DNA from: Brumimicrobium ulvae
Lineage (GTDB): Bacteria; Bacteroidota; Bacteroidia; Flavobacteriales_D; Crocinitomicaceae
Assembly (NCBI RefSeq): GCF_947504225.1
Contig: NZ_CANNGT010000011.1
Coordinates: forward strand, 62,001 to 126,000
Reading direction: 5' to 3'
Length of the DNA: 64,000 bases
Each line of letters opens with the position of its first letter. Position 1 is the first letter of the stretch. Below, one piece after another: positions 46,641-55,700 of the stretch. The notes beneath the pieces are model-generated. The model was not told the DNA's origin. It saw nothing but the letters and a program-made list of their open reading frames with translations, and ran no database searches. The position numbers and the translations under genes are program-made.

Positions 46641-47519
46641 ATGCTTGAACGCTTCCTTGTATATTTAAACACTGAAAAACGTGCTTCCGACCATACATCA
46701 TTGGCCTATAAAAAGGATGTTCAAACTTTTTTAGATTTTGTGGTGGTGGAGAGTGAGCCGGAATTGAAAGAATTAACTCATCAAAGTGTTCGTGGGTGGA
46801 TTGTCGAATTGATCAATAATGGACAATCTAACCGTACAGTCAACCGGAAACTGTCTGCCTTAAGAACTTTTTTTAAGTGGGCCCAAAAAAACAACATCAT
46901 CGAAGTTGATCCAATGTTAAAAATTAAAGGGCCTAAGCAAGAAAAAAGATTGCCCGAATTTGTGAAGGAAGAAGAGATTCAATTGGAGCAATTGAATGAG
47001 TTGTTTCCTGAAGGGTTCCCTGGTTTACGCGATCGTTTAATTATCGAGGTTTTGTATCAAACGGGTATGCGACTTTCCGAGTTAATTCATCTAAAAAGAA
47101 TGGATTTTCAAAATAACACCTTAAAAGTACTGGGTAAAAGAAATAAGGAAAGGATAATCCCAATTACAAAAGAACTGTCAGATCAATTGAACCTCTATTT
47201 AGAATCTCCAAGTTATCAGGCTGCGCGAATTGAATATCTCTTCATAACCGACAAAGGCAAAAAAATGTATCCTAAGTTTGTTTATAGAAAGGTAAAGTAT
47301 TATTTGTCTTTGTTGACCAACTTAAATAAGCGGAGTCCACATGTGTTACGTCATACTTTTGCTACCCACATGTTGAATAATGGTGCTGGTTTGGAAACAT
47401 TAAAAGAAGTTTTAGGACATGCCAGTCTAAGTGCGACGCAAGTGTACACCCACAATTCCTTTGATCAAATTGCGAAAATTTATGGTCAGTCTCATCCCCG
47501 TGGCGGTAAAAAGGACTAG
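46641..47519 (+). CDS. xerC: Tyrosine recombinase XerC/XerD
   Basis: This 292-residue site-specific recombinase resolves chromosome dimers. It has an N-terminal SAM-like core-binding domain (about 1-85, LERFLVYLNTEKRASDHTSL) and a catalytic domain with Arg in TGMRLSEL, Lys in KVLGKRNKER, H-x-L-R-H in HVLRHTFATHML, GHASLSATQVY and the nucleophilic Tyr in VYTHNSF. All key residues are present. The position after rpsU and before the tRNA-tuf cluster is usual for the flavobacterial XerC/D gene, which argues for the chromosomal recombinase over a phage integrase. Expression needs read-through of the rpsU terminator or a promoter I cannot see. Confidence 0.9.
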   Translation: MLERFLVYLNTEKRASDHTSLAYKKDVQTFLDFVVVESEPELKELTHQSVRGWIVELINNGQSNRTVNRKLSALRTFFKWAQKNNIIEVDPMLKIKGPKQEKRLPEFVKEEEIQLEQLNELFPEGFPGLRDRLIIEVLYQTGMRLSELIHLKRMDFQNNTLKVLGKRNKERIIPITKELSDQLNLYLESPSYQAARIEYLFITDKGKKMYPKFVYRKVKYYLSLLTNLNKRSPHVLRHTFATHMLNNGAGLETLKEVLGHASLSATQVYTHNSFDQIAKIYGQSHPRGGKKD

Positions 47520-47762
47520 GATTTTAATTCAATCCATGTTTTTTTATTGTTTTTTTTAATCGATTATGTGTTGTCAGTAGTACTTCGGATTGAGGTGAAC
47601 TGAATTTAGGGCTTGAATTCATAGAAAAGGATATTTTTTTTCAAAAAAAAAGTAAAATATTTAAGATCAACCAACGTCTTGTAATACAATGTGTTGAGGT
47701 GTTATTTAGGTGCAAAAACAAGAGGTAGAGAAAAAAAGTTTGAATTTTTTTTAAAAAAGTGC
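47520..47762. other. Gene-free stretch between xerC and the tRNA promoter
   Basis: The 243 bases after xerC hold no usable ORF. A weak stem GGATT/AATCC (47519-47535) followed by a T-run could end xerC transcription. The rest is AT-rich with A- and T-runs near 47635-47660 and 47735-47755, the sort of tract found upstream of strong stable-RNA promoters. Confidence 0.5.
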
Positions 47763-47792
47763 TTGTTGTAATTCATTTATTTTATACATTTG
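47763..47792 (+). promoter_or_regulatory. Promoter TTG-N19-TACATTTG of the tRNA-tuf operon
   Basis: TTG at 47763-47765 and TACATTTG at 47785-47792 are spaced by 19 bases. They are preceded by A/T-runs that may act as an UP-like element. A small hairpin (AACCC-CGAAC-GGGTT) follows in the leader, 70 bases before the first tRNA. Confidence 0.8.
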
Positions 47793-47864
47793 CAACCCCG
47801 AACGGGTTAGTAAAAACAAGTTAGGGAGTTCTTTAAAAGATTATTATTAATACCAATATTAAGC

Positions 47865-47938
47865 GCCGATGTAGCTCAGCTGGCTAGAGCAGCTGATTTG
47901 TAATCAGCAGGTCGGGGGTTCGAGTCCCTCCATCGGCT
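47865..47938 (+). tRNA. tRNA-Thr (anticodon TGT)
   Basis: The acceptor stem GCCGATG pairs with CATCGGC, and the discriminator is T. The D-arm is GTAGCTCAGCTGGCTAGAGC. The anticodon stem GCTGA/TCAGC holds the loop TTTGTAA, and the T-arm GGGGGTTCGAGTCCCTC follows. The CCA end is not encoded. Confidence 0.97.
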
Positions 47939-47950
47939 CTAAAATATATT

Positions 47951-48033
47951 GGGGGGATACTCAAGCGGCCAACGAGGACAGACTGTAAATCTGTTGGTTT
48001 TTACCTTCGAAGGTTCGAATCCTTCTCCCCCCA
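47951..48033 (+). tRNA. tRNA-Tyr (anticodon GTA)
   Basis: The acceptor stem GGGGGGA pairs with TCCCCCC, and the discriminator is A. The anticodon stem ACAGA/TCTGT holds the loop CTGTAAA. A long variable arm, usual for bacterial tRNA-Tyr, precedes the T-arm AGGTTCGAATCCT. Confidence 0.96.
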
Positions 48034-48068
48034 CACATATGTTCTAGTGCTTAATGAAAAAAATAAAA

Positions 48069-48141
48069 GCGGGAGTAGCTCAGTTGGTAGAGCGTCAGCC
48101 TTCCAAGCTGAGGGTCGCGAGTTCGAGTCTCGTCTCCCGCT
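48069..48141 (+). tRNA. tRNA-Gly (anticodon TCC)
   Basis: The acceptor stem GCGGGAG pairs with CTCCCGC. The anticodon stem TCAGC/GCTGA holds the loop CTTCCAA. The T-arm is GCGAGTTCGAGTCTCGT. Confidence 0.97.
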
Positions 48142-48168
48142 CTTTTATAATCTTTTTAAAGGCTCGCT

Positions 48169-48240
48169 GCCGATGTAGCTCAGGGGTAGAGTGCTTCCTT
48201 GGTAAGGAAGAGGTCACGAGTTCAATTCTCGTCATTGGCT
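48169..48240 (+). tRNA. tRNA-Thr (anticodon GGT)
   Basis: The acceptor stem GCCGATG pairs with CATTGGC (one G-T pair). The anticodon stem CTTCC/GGAAG holds the loop TTGGTAA. The T-arm is ACGAGTTCAATTCTCGT. Together with the TGT isoacceptor it covers the Thr codons. Confidence 0.95.
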
Positions 48241-48266
48241 CGAAGAAGGAGAGTACATGTCGGAAA

Positions 48267-48286
48267 TCACTCATAGAAATGGGTGA
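48267..48286 (+). promoter_or_regulatory. Hairpin in the tuf leader
   Basis: TCACTCAT pairs with ATGGGTGA (8 bp, one G-T) around the loop AGAA, between the last tRNA and tuf. It could be a processing site that separates the tRNAs from the mRNA. No T-run follows, so it is not a terminator. Confidence 0.5.
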
Positions 48287-48347
48287 ATTTTCTTGTATGT
48301 AACAAGTAGGTGAATAAATTAGTATATTAACAAGTAACAAATAAAAA

Positions 48348-49535
48348 ATGGCTAAGGAAACATTTAATCGTTCCAAACCACACTTAAACATTGGAACACT
48401 CGGTCACGTCGATCACGGTAAGACAACATTAACTGCTGCTATCGCTGCGGTTTTGTCAGCAAAAGGTTTTTGCGAAGCTCGTAGTTTTGACACAATCGAT
48501 AACGCTCCTGAGGAGAAAGAACGTGGTATTACTATCAATACATCTCACATTGAGTATGAAACTGAAAATCGTCACTACGCACACGTAGATTGTCCAGGTC
48601 ACGCCGACTATGTTAAGAACATGGTAACAGGTGCTGCTCAAATGGATGGTGCGATTTTAGTTGTTGCTTCAACAGATGGACCAATGCCACAAACACGTGA
48701 GCACATTCTTTTAGGACGCCAGGTTGGTGTTCCAAGAATTGTTGTTTTCATGAACAAAGTGGATTTGGTTGATGACGAAGAATTATTAGAGTTGGTTGAG
48801 CTTGAGATTAGAGAGCTTTTATCATTCTATGATTACGATGGAGATAACTCACCAGTTATTCAAGGTTCTGCTTTAGGAGCTCTTAACGGTGATGAAAAAT
48901 GGTCTGCAAAAGTAATGGAGCTTATGGAAGCTGTTGATACTTGGATCGAATTGCCTCCACGTGATGTAGATAAACCATTCTTGATGCCTGTTGAGGACGT
49001 ATTCTCGATTACTGGTCGTGGTACTGTTGCAACTGGACGTATCGAAAGTGGAGTTATTAACTCTGGTGAAGAAGTTGACATCCTTGGGATGGGAGACGAA
49101 AAAATTAAATCTGTAGTTACGGGAGTTGAAATGTTCCGTAAGATTCTAGATAGAGGTGAAGCTGGTGATAACGTTGGTCTTCTTTTAAGAGGTATTGACA
49201 AGTCAGATATCCGTCGTGGTATGGTTATTTGTAAGCCTGGTTCTACAACTCCTCATGCTAAATTTAAAGCTGAGATTTATGTTCTTAAGAAAGAAGAGGG
49301 TGGACGTCATACTCCATTCCATAACCGTTACCGTCCACAGTTCTACTTCCGTACAACTGATGTGACTGGGGAGATTCTTTTAGGAGAAGATCGCGACATG
49401 GTTATGCCTGGTGATAACGTAACAATTACTGTTGAACTTATCGTTCCTATTGCTATGGACAAAGGACTTCGTTTTGCAATCCGTGAGGGTGGTAGAACTG
49501 TAGGTGCTGGTCAGGTAACTGAGATCTTAAGTTAA
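48348..49535 (+). CDS. tuf: Elongation factor Tu
   Basis: EF-Tu brings aminoacyl-tRNA to the ribosome. The 395-residue protein has G1 GHVDHGKT (about 19-26), the switch region [15 protein letters not shown]3 DCPGHADYV (about 81-89) and G4 NKVDLV (about 136-141), followed by two beta-barrel domains. The start is ATG. It is co-transcribed with four upstream tRNAs, and a strong terminator follows its stop. Only one tuf copy is in the window. Confidence 0.99.
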   Translation: MAKETFNRSKPHLNIGTLGHVDHGKTTLTAAIAAVLSAKGFCEARSFDTIDNAPEEKERGITINTSHIEYETENRHYAHVDCPGHADYVKNMVTGAAQMDGAILVVASTDGPMPQTREHILLGRQVGVPRIVVFMNKVDLVDDEELLELVELEIRELLSFYDYDGDNSPVIQGSALGALNGDEKWSAKVMELMEAVDTWIELPPRDVDKPFLMPVEDVFSITGRGTVATGRIESGVINSGEEVDILGMGDEKIKSVVTGVEMFRKILDRGEAGDNVGLLLRGIDKSDIRRGMVICKPGSTTPHAKFKAEIYVLKKEEGGRHTPFHNRYRPQFYFRTTDVTGEILLGEDRDMVMPGDNVTITVELIVPIAMDKGLRFAIREGGRTVGAGQVTEILS

Positions 49536-49551
49536 GCATTTAATAAATTAG

Positions 49552-49582
49552 AAAAAGGGGAGTTCTTTTGACTCCCCTTTTT
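49552..49582 (+). terminator. Intrinsic terminator between tuf and tRNA-Trp
   Basis: A 12-bp stem (AAAAAGGGGAGT at 49552-49563 with ACTCCCCTTTTT at 49571-49582) encloses a 7-base loop and ends in a T-run. tRNA-Trp begins five bases later. Confidence 0.92.
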
Positions 49583-49587
49583 CCACT

Positions 49588-49660
49588 ACGGGTGTAGCTC
49601 AGTTGGTAGAGTACTGGTCTCCAAAACCATTGGTCGTGGGTTCGAATCCTACCGCCCGTG
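49588..49660 (+). tRNA. tRNA-Trp (anticodon CCA)
   Basis: The acceptor stem ACGGGTG pairs with CGCCCGT (one T-G pair), and the discriminator is G. The anticodon loop CTCCAAA lies in the stem CTGGT/ACCAT, whose outer pair is a C-T mismatch. The T-arm is CGTGGGTTCGAATCCTACC. It lies between the tuf terminator and secE, the standard place in this phylum. Confidence 0.96.
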
Positions 49661-49675
49661 CTAATAAGAAAGAAA

Positions 49676-49888
49676 GTGGCAAATATTGTAGAATATCTTC
49701 AGGATACATACCATGAGTTAGTTCATAAAGTGAGCTGGCCTACATGGACAGAGTTACAGAACAACACTATTATTGTAGTGATAGGTTCTGTTATATTTTC
49801 CTTACTTATATTTGTAATGGATTTTATCTTTGGTATAAATCCATCAACTTATTTCTGGAAAGGAATTCTTGGATTAATTTATCCATAA
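49676..49888 (+). CDS. secE: Preprotein translocase subunit SecE
   Basis: SecE is the small membrane subunit of SecYEG. The 70-residue protein has the conserved amphipathic helix ELVHKVSWPTWTELQ (about 14-28) and one membrane helix IIVVIGSVIFSLLIFVMDFIF. The start is GTG at 49676. The frame stays open to a GTG at 49658, but that codon lies inside the 3' end of tRNA-Trp, so the inner GTG is chosen. nusG follows after 31 bases. Confidence 0.93.
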   Translation: MANIVEYLQDTYHELVHKVSWPTWTELQNNTIIVVIGSVIFSLLIFVMDFIFGINPSTYFWKGILGLIYP

Positions 49889-49919
49889 TTATTAATAGTG
49901 ATACGTTAACAGAATAACT

Positions 49920-50471
49920 GTGGAAGAAGTTAAAAAAAGATGGTACGTTGTTCGCGCTATTAGCGGAAAAGAAAGCATGGTAAAGGAATACCTAGAAATG
50001 GAAATCAATCGTCAAAATTTGGGTGATTTCTTTGGACAGATTCTGATACCAACTGAAAAAGTTTTTCAAATTAGAAATGGTAAGAAAATTTCGAAAGAAA
50101 AGACTTTTTTACCTGGATATGTTCTGATTGAAGCTGCGCTTGTAGGTGAAGTACCTCACGTTATTAAAGGAGTTCCTAATGTAATTGGCTTCCTAGGTGC
50201 TGAAAAGCATGGAGACCCATTACCAATGAGAAAATCTGAAGTGAACCGTATTCTTGGTAAAGTGGATGAGATGTCAGAAAACGAGGCGGAAATGAAAATT
50301 CCATTCGTTATCGGAGAATCAGTTAAGGTGGTTGATGGACCATTTAATAATTTTAATGGAACTATCGAAGAAATTAACGAAGAGAAAAAGAAACTTAAGG
50401 TGATGGTGAAAATATTCGGTCGTAAGAACTTGGTCGAATTGAGCTATATGCAAGTGGATAAAGAAAGTTAA
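49920..50471 (+). CDS. nusG: Transcription termination/antitermination factor NusG
   Basis: The 183-residue protein has the NGN domain (KRWYVVRAISGKESMVKEYLE, about 6-26; FLPGYVLIEA, about 64-73; GVPNVIGFLG, about 84-93) and a C-terminal KOW domain (GESVKVVDGPFNNFNGTIEEI, about 131-151). It binds RNA polymerase and couples it to ribosomes or Rho. The start is GTG (49920-49922), with no better ATG. It is encoded between secE and the ribosomal protein genes. Confidence 0.97.
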   Translation: MEEVKKRWYVVRAISGKESMVKEYLEMEINRQNLGDFFGQILIPTEKVFQIRNGKKISKEKTFLPGYVLIEAALVGEVPHVIKGVPNVIGFLGAEKHGDPLPMRKSEVNRILGKVDEMSENEAEMKIPFVIGESVKVVDGPFNNFNGTIEEINEEKKKLKVMVKIFGRKNLVELSYMQVDKES

Positions 50472-50496
50472 TAATAAGTATTTTAACCAGTAGGAG

Positions 50497-50534
50497 TGAC
50501 GGTGATGATTAAAGCTTCCCATCGATACGGTCAC
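50497..50534 (+). promoter_or_regulatory. Hairpin in the rplK leader, candidate ribosomal-protein L1 autoregulatory site
   Basis: GTGAC (50497-50501) pairs with GTCAC (50530-50534) and GATG (50505-50508) with CATC (50520-50523). They leave an asymmetric internal loop GGT/GATACG. The place, 27 bases before the first gene of the L11 operon, matches where L1 represses its own operon in other bacteria. The match to the L1 site in 23S rRNA is an inference from position and internal-loop shape. Confidence 0.4.
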
Positions 50535-50560
50535 GTGAGTACTACACAAATTATATATAA

Positions 50561-51001
50561 ATGGCTAAAGAAGTAGCAGGTTTGATCAAATTACAGATCA
50601 AAGGTGGTGCAGCAAATCCTTCTCCGCCCGTTGGTCCCGCACTTGGTGCAAAAGGGGTTAACATCATGGAGTTCTGTAAGCAGTTTAACTCAAGAACACA
50701 AGATAAGGCTGGAAAAGTATTACCTGTTGTAATTACCGTATATGGTGATAAGTCGTTCGATTTTATCATTAAAACACCCCCAGCAGCAGTACAATTGTTG
50801 GATGCAGCTAAGCTTAAAAAAGGTTCCGCTGAACCAAACCGTGTAAAAGTGGCGTCGGTTTCTTGGGATCAAGTAAAAGCAATTGCAGAAGACAAAATGA
50901 CTGATTTAAATTGTTTTACAGTTGAATCAGGAATGAAGATGGTTGCTGGAACAGCAAGAAGTATGGGAATCACTGTAAAGGGAGAATTTCCTAAAAACTA
51001 A
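50561..51001 (+). CDS. rplK: 50S ribosomal protein L11
   Basis: This 146-residue protein opens with [22 protein letters not shown], the L11 thiostrepton-site region. The RNA-binding C-terminal half has [24 protein letters not shown]. It forms the GTPase-associated centre with 23S rRNA. The start is ATG. rplA follows after 12 bases. Confidence 0.98.
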   Translation: MAKEVAGLIKLQIKGGAANPSPPVGPALGAKGVNIMEFCKQFNSRTQDKAGKVLPVVITVYGDKSFDFIIKTPPAAVQLLDAAKLKKGSAEPNRVKVASVSWDQVKAIAEDKMTDLNCFTVESGMKMVAGTARSMGITVKGEFPKN

Positions 51002-51013
51002 AAAACATTAATC

Positions 51014-51709
51014 ATGGGACGTATTTCTAAAAAAAGAAAAGAAGCGCTTTCAAAGTATGACTTTGACAAGACGTATTCGTTGACTGAAGCGTGTGATTTA
51101 GTAAAGGAAATCACCAATGCAAAATTTGATGCTTCTGTTGACATCAGTGTAAGGCTAGGGGTTGACCCTAGAAAAGCAAACCAAATGGTTAGAGGAACTG
51201 TTGCTCTACCTCATGGAACTGGAAAGGATATTAAAGTACTTGTACTTTGTACACCTGATAAAGAACAAGAGGCAAAAGACGCAGGTGCTGATCACGTTGG
51301 TCTGGATGAATACATTGAGAAAATCAAAGGTGGTTGGACTGATATTGACGTTATTATCACTATGCCTTCTGTAATGGGGAAAGTTGGAGCTTTAGGACGT
51401 ATTTTAGGGCCTAGAGGTTTGATGCCGAACCCAAAAACTGGTACTGTAACAATGGACGTAGCAAAAGCAGTTCAAGAAGTTAAAGCTGGTAAAATTGATT
51501 TCCGTGTTGATAAATTCGGTATTGTTCACAGTAATATTGCTAAAGTTTCATTTGAAGGAAGCAAAATTAAAGACAACGCAGCTGAATTATTAAGCACTTT
51601 AATCAAGATGAAACCATCTGCAGCTAAAGGAACTTATATCAAAAGTATATACATGAGTTCTACTATGAGCCCAAGTATTCAAATTGATGCGAAAACTGTT
51701 GTCGCTTAA
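51014..51709 (+). CDS. rplA: 50S ribosomal protein L1
   Basis: This 231-residue protein has the L1 features [21 protein letters not shown] (about 50-70) and the signature [19 protein letters not shown] (about 128-146). It builds the mobile L1 stalk and in many bacteria represses its own operon. The start is ATG. rplJ follows after 11 bases. Confidence 0.98.
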   Translation: MGRISKKRKEALSKYDFDKTYSLTEACDLVKEITNAKFDASVDISVRLGVDPRKANQMVRGTVALPHGTGKDIKVLVLCTPDKEQEAKDAGADHVGLDEYIEKIKGGWTDIDVIITMPSVMGKVGALGRILGPRGLMPNPKTGTVTMDVAKAVQEVKAGKIDFRVDKFGIVHSNIAKVSFEGSKIKDNAAELLSTLIKMKPSAAKGTYIKSIYMSSTMSPSIQIDAKTVVA

Positions 51710-51720
51710 AATTTTTAAAT

Positions 51721-52242
51721 ATGAAAAGAGAAGAAAAAGCGCAGTACATAGAAGATTTAACAGCAGAACTAAAAGAAGCTGGTGTATTCTATCTAGCAGA
51801 TACATCAGAGTTGACTGTAGACAAAATTAATGAACTTAGAGGAAGATGTTTCAAAAACAACGTTAGCTTAAAAGTTGTAAAGAATACTTTACTTGAAAAA
51901 GCAATCGAAAATGTTTCTGAAAAGAATCTAGGTGAATTAGTTGGTGTTCTTTCAGGACCAACTTCTATCATGTTCGCTGAAGTAGGTAATGCGCCTGCTA
52001 AAGTGATTAAAGATTTCCGCAAAAAGAACGATAAGCCTATTCTTAAAGCAGCTTATGTTGAAGAAACCGTTTACTTAGGTGACGAGAATCTTGAAGCATT
52101 GACAGCAATCAAGAGCAAGGACGAACTTATCGGAGATATTATTACCTTACTACAAAGCCCAGCTAAAAACGTTGTGTCTGGTCTTAAAGGTCAAGGTGGT
52201 AAAATCGCTGGAATCCTTAAAACGCTCTCAGAAAGAGCATAA
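51721..52242 (+). CDS. rplJ: 50S ribosomal protein L10
   Basis: This 173-residue protein opens MKREEKAQYIEDLTAELKEAG, and its RNA-binding part contains LRGRCFKNNVSLKVVKNTLLEKA. The C-terminal helix binds L7/L12 dimers. The start is ATG. There is no room for a long L10 leader, since rplA ends 11 bases upstream. Confidence 0.98.
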   Translation: MKREEKAQYIEDLTAELKEAGVFYLADTSELTVDKINELRGRCFKNNVSLKVVKNTLLEKAIENVSEKNLGELVGVLSGPTSIMFAEVGNAPAKVIKDFRKKNDKPILKAAYVEETVYLGDENLEALTAIKSKDELIGDIITLLQSPAKNVVSGLKGQGGKIAGILKTLSERA

Positions 52243-52286
52243 ATTAATTAATTATTATTATTGAACCTTTTTTAAAATAAAATAAA

Positions 52287-52661
52287 ATGGCTGAATTAAA
52301 AGACATCGCTGAAACATTAGTTAACCTTACAGTAAAAGACGTTAACGAATTAGCAAACATTCTAAAAGATGAGTACGGTATCGAGCCTGCTGCTGCTGCA
52401 GTTGCAGTTGCTGGTGGTGCTGCTGGAGCTGGTGAAGCTGCAGACGAAAAAACAGAATTTGACGTAATCCTTAAAGCTGCCGGTGGTAGTAAATTGGCTG
52501 TAGTTAAATTAGTGAAAGAACTTACTGGACTTGGTCTTAAAGAAGCTAAAGAATTAGTTGATGGCGCTCCATCTCCTGTTAAGGAAGGAATCGCTAAAGA
52601 CGAAGCTGATGCATTGAAAACTTCATTAGAAGAAGCAGGAGCTGAAGTTGAAGTTAAGTAA
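52287..52661 (+). CDS. rplL: 50S ribosomal protein L7/L12
   Basis: This 124-residue stalk protein has the N-terminal dimer helix ([21 protein letters not shown]), an Ala/Gly/Val hinge ([17 protein letters not shown]) and the C-terminal factor-binding domain ([22 protein letters not shown]). The start is ATG. A strong hairpin separates it from rpoB. Confidence 0.98.
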   Translation: MAELKDIAETLVNLTVKDVNELANILKDEYGIEPAAAAVAVAGGAAGAGEAADEKTEFDVILKAAGGSKLAVVKLVKELTGLGLKEAKELVDGAPSPVKEGIAKDEADALKTSLEEAGAEVEVK

Positions 52662-52677
52662 TAACTATACTTATTTT

Positions 52678-52722
52678 ACAGTACAGGCATCCTCGATTTT
52701 CGGGATGCCTTGTGCTGTTTTT
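52678..52722 (+). terminator. Hairpin/attenuator between rplL and rpoB
   Basis: AGGCATCC (52685-52692) pairs with GGATGCCT (52703-52710). The stem continues outward as ACAGTAC with GTGCTGT after one bulged base, and TTTTT follows. It lies 49 bases before rpoB. A partial terminator here would lower polymerase relative to ribosomal protein output, as known for the E. coli rplL-rpoB gap. Confidence 0.85.
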
Positions 52723-52770
52723 ATGCATTTATACGCATCTGGTTCTTTTTTCTAACAAAATTTCGTAGTC

Positions 52771-55700
52771 TTGGCAACATCAAATAATATCGCTACAAGA
52801 ATTAATTTCGCTTCTAGCAAAAGTGTTTTTGAATATCCTGACTTTTTGGATGTTCAATTAAAATCATTCCGTGAGTTTTTTCAACTTGAAACAACTCCAG
52901 AAAACAGAGAAAAAGAAGGTCTCTTTAAAGTGTTTTCTGAAAACTTCCCGATAACGGATACTAGAAATCAGTTTGTCCTTGAATTTTTGGACTACTTCAT
53001 TGATCCGCCTCGCTACTCTATTGAAGAGTGTATTGAACGTGGGTTGACGTATAGTGTTCCGTTGAAGGCTAAATTGAAACTATACTGTACTGATCCAGAA
53101 CATGAGGATTTTGAAACAATTGTTCAAGATGTTTATCTTGGAACAATTCCCTACATGACGCCAAAAGGATCTTTCGTAGTGAATGGTGCAGAACGTGTTA
53201 TCGTTTCGCAATTACACCGTTCTCCTGGAGTGTTCTTTGGACAATCTAGGCACGCAAATGGTACAAAACTTTACTCTGCCAGAATTATCCCTTTCAAAGG
53301 GTCGTGGATAGAGTTCGCAACTGACATTAATAATGTCATGTATGCATATATCGATCGTAAGAAAAAGCTTCCTGTTACAACTTTGTTCAGAGCTATTGGT
53401 TACGAAAGTGATAAAGATATTTTAGAAATATTCGACCTTGCAGATGAAGTTAAAGCAACTAAAACAAACTTGAAAAAAGTTTTAGGTCGTAAACTCGCAG
53501 CAAGAGTACTAAAATCATGGATCGAAGATTTCGTTGATGAAGACACTGGTGAAGTGGTTTCTATTGAACGTAATGAGGTAATTCTCGATCGTGATACTGT
53601 CCTCGATAAAGACAATATTGAAGAAATTATTGACGCAGGAACTAAAACTATCATCCTTCATAAGGAAGATGTAAATTCTGCCGATTTTACTATTATATAT
53701 AATACCCTACAAAAAGATACTGCTAACTCTGAAAAAGAAGCAGTAGAGGTAATCTATAGACAATTACGTAACGCTGAGCCGCCTGATTTTGAAACTGCAC
53801 GTAGTGTTTTTGAAAAATTATTCTTCTCAGATACGCGTTATGATCTTGGTGAAGTAGGTCGTTTTAGAATCAATAAAAAACTTAAAATCTCTGATGAAGA
53901 AGAGTCAAGAGTTTTAACGAAAAATGATATAATTAAAATCATTAAATATCTGATTGAGTTGATTAACTCAAAAGCAGAGGTTGATGATATTGACCACCTT
54001 TCTAATCGTCGTGTTAGAACGGTTGGTGAACAATTGTATTCTCAATTCGGTGTGGGTCTGGCGCGTATGGCTAGAACTATCCGTGAGAGAATGAACGTGC
54101 GTGATAACGAAGTGTTTACGCCTATTGACTTAATTAACGCGAAAACACTTTCGTCTGTGATTAATTCATTCTTTGGTACAAACCAGTTGTCTCAGTTTAT
54201 GGATCAAACTAATCCACTTTCTGAAGTAACGCATAAAAGACGTTTTTCTGCACTTGGACCTGGTGGTCTTTCTAGAGAACGTGCAGGATTCGAGGTGCGT
54301 GATGTTCACTATACGCACTACGGACGACTCTGTACAATTGAAACTCCTGAGGGTCCAAATATTGGTCTGATTTCTTCTCTTTGTGTATTCGCAAAGGTGA
54401 ATAAACTCGGATTTATTGAAACGCCCTATAGAAAAGTAGTTAATGGTAAAGTTCAACTGGATGAAGAACCAATTTACTTAACTGCTGAAGAAGAGGATGC
54501 AAAAATGATTGCGCAAGCAAACGCTCCTTTAAATGACAATGGTGAATTTATTGGAGACATGGTGAAAGCTCGTGAGGAAGGTGACTTCCCTGTTGTTGAA
54601 CCAAGCGAAATTGATTTAATGGATGTTGGTGCCAACCAAATTGCTTCGATTGCCGCTTCATCTATTCCTTTCTTGGAACATGATGATGCCAACCGTGCAT
54701 TGATGGGATCAAACATGCAGCGTCAAGCACTTCCTTTATTGAAGCCTGAATCTCCAATTGTAGGAACAGGTATCGAAAGATTAGTAGCGCGTGATTCACG
54801 TGTATTAATCAACGCTGAAGGTAACGGAGTTGTCGAGTATGTTGATGCAAATGAAATTGTAATTAAGTATGACCTTTCTGAAGAAGATGAAATAGTTTCT
54901 TTCGATGGAAATACGAAAACATATAGTTTAACTAAGTTTAAGAAAACAAACCAAGGTTCTACTATGAACCTAAAACCTATTGTTAAGAAAGGTGATGCAG
55001 TTACTGCTGGTCAAGTTCTTTGTGAAGGTTATGCAACTCAGCAAGGTGAATTAGCGCTTGGACAAAACATGAAGGTAGCCTTCATGCCTTGGAAAGGTTA
55101 TAACTTTGAGGATGCAATTGTGATCTCGGAAAGAGTGGTACGTGAAGACGTATTTACTTCTGTTCATATCGATGAATACTCTCTAGAAGTAAGAGATACA
55201 AAACGTGGTATGGAAGAGCTTACTGCTGATATTCCTAACGTAAGTGAAGAAGCTACTCGTGACTTAGATGAAAATGGATTAATTCGTATCGGAGCTGAGG
55301 TGAAAGAGGGGGATATCTTAATCGGTAAGATTACGCCGAAAGGAGAGACAGATCCTTCACCTGAAGAGAAATTATTGCGCGCTATCTTTGGTGACAAAGC
55401 GGGTGATGTGAAAGATGCTTCATTGAAAGCTGGACCTTCCTTGAAAGGTGTGGTAATCAATAAAAAACTTTTCTCTAGAGCTGTAAAAGATAGAAAAACT
55501 AAAGCGCAGGATAAACCAATTCTTGAAAACTTAGATGCCGAATACGAAAAGGATTTAGGTGATTTGAAAGCGATTCTTGTTCAAAAATTATTGGTGATTC
55601 TAGATGGTAAAAAATCAGCTGGGGTAACAAATAACTTTAGAGAAGAAATCATTAAAAAAGGATCCAAATTCTCTGAAAAAGCACTAAGTATTATCGATTA

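Noticed and set aside
46641..47519. xerC as a phage or integrative-element integrase
   Set aside because: It sits in the conserved rpsU-xerC-tRNA-tuf order without phage genes, attachment repeats or a tRNA 3'-end duplication nearby.
48054..48391. Open frames on both strands across the Gly and Thr tRNA genes
   Set aside because: They are made of tRNA sequence and the start of tuf; both tRNAs fold completely, so these frames are by-products.
49658..49675. GTG at 49658 as the secE start
   Set aside because: It lies in the 3' end of tRNA-Trp; the GTG at 49676 gives the normal SecE N-terminus and clears the tRNA.
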